Assembly (NCBI RefSeq): GCF_964355755.1
Contig: NC_092671.1
Location: 997,001 to 1,061,000 of the forward strand
Direction: 5' to 3'
DNA length: 64,000 bases
From: Antedon mediterranea
Lineage: Eukaryota; Echinodermata; Crinoidea; Comatulida; Antedonidae
This document shows, in pieces, positions 61,976-64,000 of this stretch (positions are counted from its first letter, which is position 1; each line of letters starts with the position of its first letter). The notes under the pieces are model-generated. The model was not told where the DNA came from. It made no database searches and saw only the letters and a program-made list of their open reading frames with translations. The position numbers and the translations under genes are program-made.

Positions 61976-63620
61976 ATATAGTCAATCTGTTTTTTGTGTT
62001 GTTGATACGTAACTATAACCTTTTATGTGAAAACGCTTTCAGTACCATAGTACTTATTTTATATGTTATGATATCGTTCTATGCTTAATGATATTTCCTG
62101 TTATATATAATATTACTTCGATGTCAATTATTTTACTAATTCAGCTAATTGAATTTCATCGAATCACGGATATAATATTTTATACAAAATCACATTTAAC
62201 ATAAATCTTAAAATTATTCACTTTTATTGCCAGAAAGAGTAACATAACGTAGTGTAGGGAATTCCTGTATGAAAAATTACAAATTAATTGTAAGAATTGT
62301 TGAGGAATGTTTAAAATGAATTTTGTTGCCAAAATGTGCGAACTGCAGCATATAAAAACAAAGATTGCTGACAGTGAGTGAATGAAGCAATCTGAATGAC
62401 TCATGGCGAGCAGCACTCTAAAACTAGTTGTAATTAGCATGATCACAGAGATGTTTTTAACGATTGCCTCCTCGTTGTCCCAGCTTACTACATGCAGCAG
62501 TTCTTTGTTTTAACGTGTTCCAAGTAAACATTGCATTTTACTCAATCTTCTGCTCTCAACAAATCGATATCTCAAGATATGAAATTTCGCTTTGATTCGG
62601 AATTAGCGAAGGGTTGGTGTAAGTTGACACACGGCCCTCAAGCAGTCTTGATGGCAAACTATAGATGGTTAATCTTTTAATGAATTAAAATATGTCGAGG
62701 AATTAATTATTTCACCGTTTCTCATCAACAAACTCTACTTAATTTGCACTTGGGTTGCGTTATTTTAATAATAATATGCATCTATCTATTTTAGCATAAT
62801 TTATATTAAGATAAAACACCTTCTCATTTACAGTCAGTAAAACATTGTTAGAGAGACATGATCATTGTAACCATAATAATTATAATTGTTTAAACACAAA
62901 ATGCATGGAATTCATTGATAATATCGATATCAATAAACATGATAGCAGCATGCCTTGTCATACTAATTATTTAAATGTGCGCTCACATTTTGTGAACGCC
63001 CACACGTAAATTAATGCGCGAGAATTGTACGTTTCCGATGTTGCGCATTGCGATAACATAACGCACCACGCGCACGCACACACACACACGAATACGTAAT
63101 TTTACGCATACAATATTTCTTGCATGAAACTACTGTATAATATCATGACGTGTTTTATTTTTGCAATATCGCATGAATTATGCAGATAATTTTATACCAT
63201 ATATTGGGCTTTTATCTGTCTACAGGGATTAGAGGAATTATGGAAAAGCCGTTACGTTCTTGTTTTCCATGGTTCACTGCGCACGAGATTCATCCGACGA
63301 GGTAGTGTTGTAGTTGATGATGGATGACGTAATTAAGTCGATAAAGATATGGATTAACGTTAGCACTCGTAGCTTATTTTGTATTTTGTACACACAGTTA
63401 CTGAAGTCTAACCTTAGCATTTTATGTGTAATAATGCTGAATACGTAAACATATATTTATATTATTAAAATTTACTAAATTCCTCAGAATTCCGATTACA
63501 AGTAACAAATAATTTATAGAATTCCAATTTTTTTCCAGATATATAAATTGACATAATCATTTCATTCAAACCACTCTGTAAATACTTTTGTACGGAATTT
63601 TGAAATTAAATAAATAGTGG
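61976..63620. other. Intergenic, no feature recognised
   Basis: AT-rich sequence. A short (CA)n run lies at about 63075-63087 within a CpG-containing patch (cgcaccacgcgcacgcac). No coding or RNA feature was seen. Confidence 0.5.
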
Positions 63621-63810
63621 AAATGCCACTTTATAAGCTTCCATTCACATGCATTCAAGCAATGAAATTCCACTTTAAGCTTTCATTCACATTAAAGCAA
63701 CGAAATCTGTAAATAGTAAATAGTGGAAATGCCACTTTAAGCTTCCATTAAAGCAACGAAATGCCACGTTAAGCTTCCATTCACATTAAACAACGAAATC
63801 TGTAAATCGA
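63620..63810. repeat. Imperfect short tandem repeats near the right edge
   Basis: The words gccactttaagcttccattc, acattaaagcaacgaaat and ctgtaaat recur about four times with spacing that varies through internal deletions. Confidence 0.7.
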
Positions 63811-64000
63811 ATTGGTTTCATGTGTCATGATGAACATCAGTGATTTATATTCATCAAAATGGCTGTTGTTCAGCAGTGAATACGTACGTATCGCTGTCAT
63901 TATTATTATCAGCATTATCTTGTAATCAATGATTATTATCTATTCACTATCAATTTGACTTTAAAACTCGCAAATTAAGGTAGTCGAAATGAGCTCTGGA

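Overview
The window is nuclear DNA of an animal: AT-rich, with intron-dense genes that have GT-AG introns (plus one AT-AC intron), a metazoan gene set (myosin V, complexin), many small non-autonomous DNA transposons and minisatellites, and clusters of the palindrome AGGCCT. The repeat style fits a marine invertebrate deuterostome, with an echinoderm as best guess; this taxonomic call is an inference and is weak. I see no viral, bacterial or autonomous transposon coding sequence.

Layout. (1) 1-22.9 kb, minus strand: the 5' half of a myosin V heavy-chain gene. It has two possible first exons and runs off the left edge inside actin-binding loop 2. Its introns carry minisatellites (49, 58, 52, 53 and 63 bp periods), several MITEs and a SINE. 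(2) 24.8-27.3 kb, minus: dUTPase (5 exons, mitochondrial and nuclear start codons). (3) 27.8-31.1 kb, plus: KTI12 (9 exons), head to head with dUTPase across 517 bp. It has a tRNA-Lys(CTT) gene in one intron and a U12-type AT-AC intron. (4) 33.3-39.7 kb, minus: splicing factor PRPF3 (13 coding exons), with a 29-copy 30-bp minisatellite in its last intron and a 48-bp minisatellite apparently derived from one of its own exons. (5) 41.6-42.1 kb, plus: a short complexin with a C-terminal CAAX box. (6) 43.6-46.3 kb, minus: an ISOC1/2-like isochorismatase-domain protein, with a 626-bp TTAA-flanked element in an intron. (7) 47.8-49.5 kb, plus: a membrane-anchored ORF followed by frameshifted fragments resembling a secretory-pathway divergent kinase. 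(8) 49.9-50.8 kb, minus: an intronless COQ4. (9) 50.8-64 kb: no recognisable protein gene. It holds a 0.6-kb foldback element, four copies of a MITE carrying paired CCAAT/ATTGG boxes, candidate splice sites of a minus-strand noncoding transcript, and short repeats.

The genes are mostly unrelated housekeeping functions (nucleotide pool hygiene, tRNA wobble modification, U4/U6.U5 snRNP, ubiquinone synthesis) plus two trafficking/exocytosis genes. There is no operon or pathway cluster. Exon coordinates were read by hand from splice sites, frame continuity and remembered family sequences. No alignment or transcript data were available.
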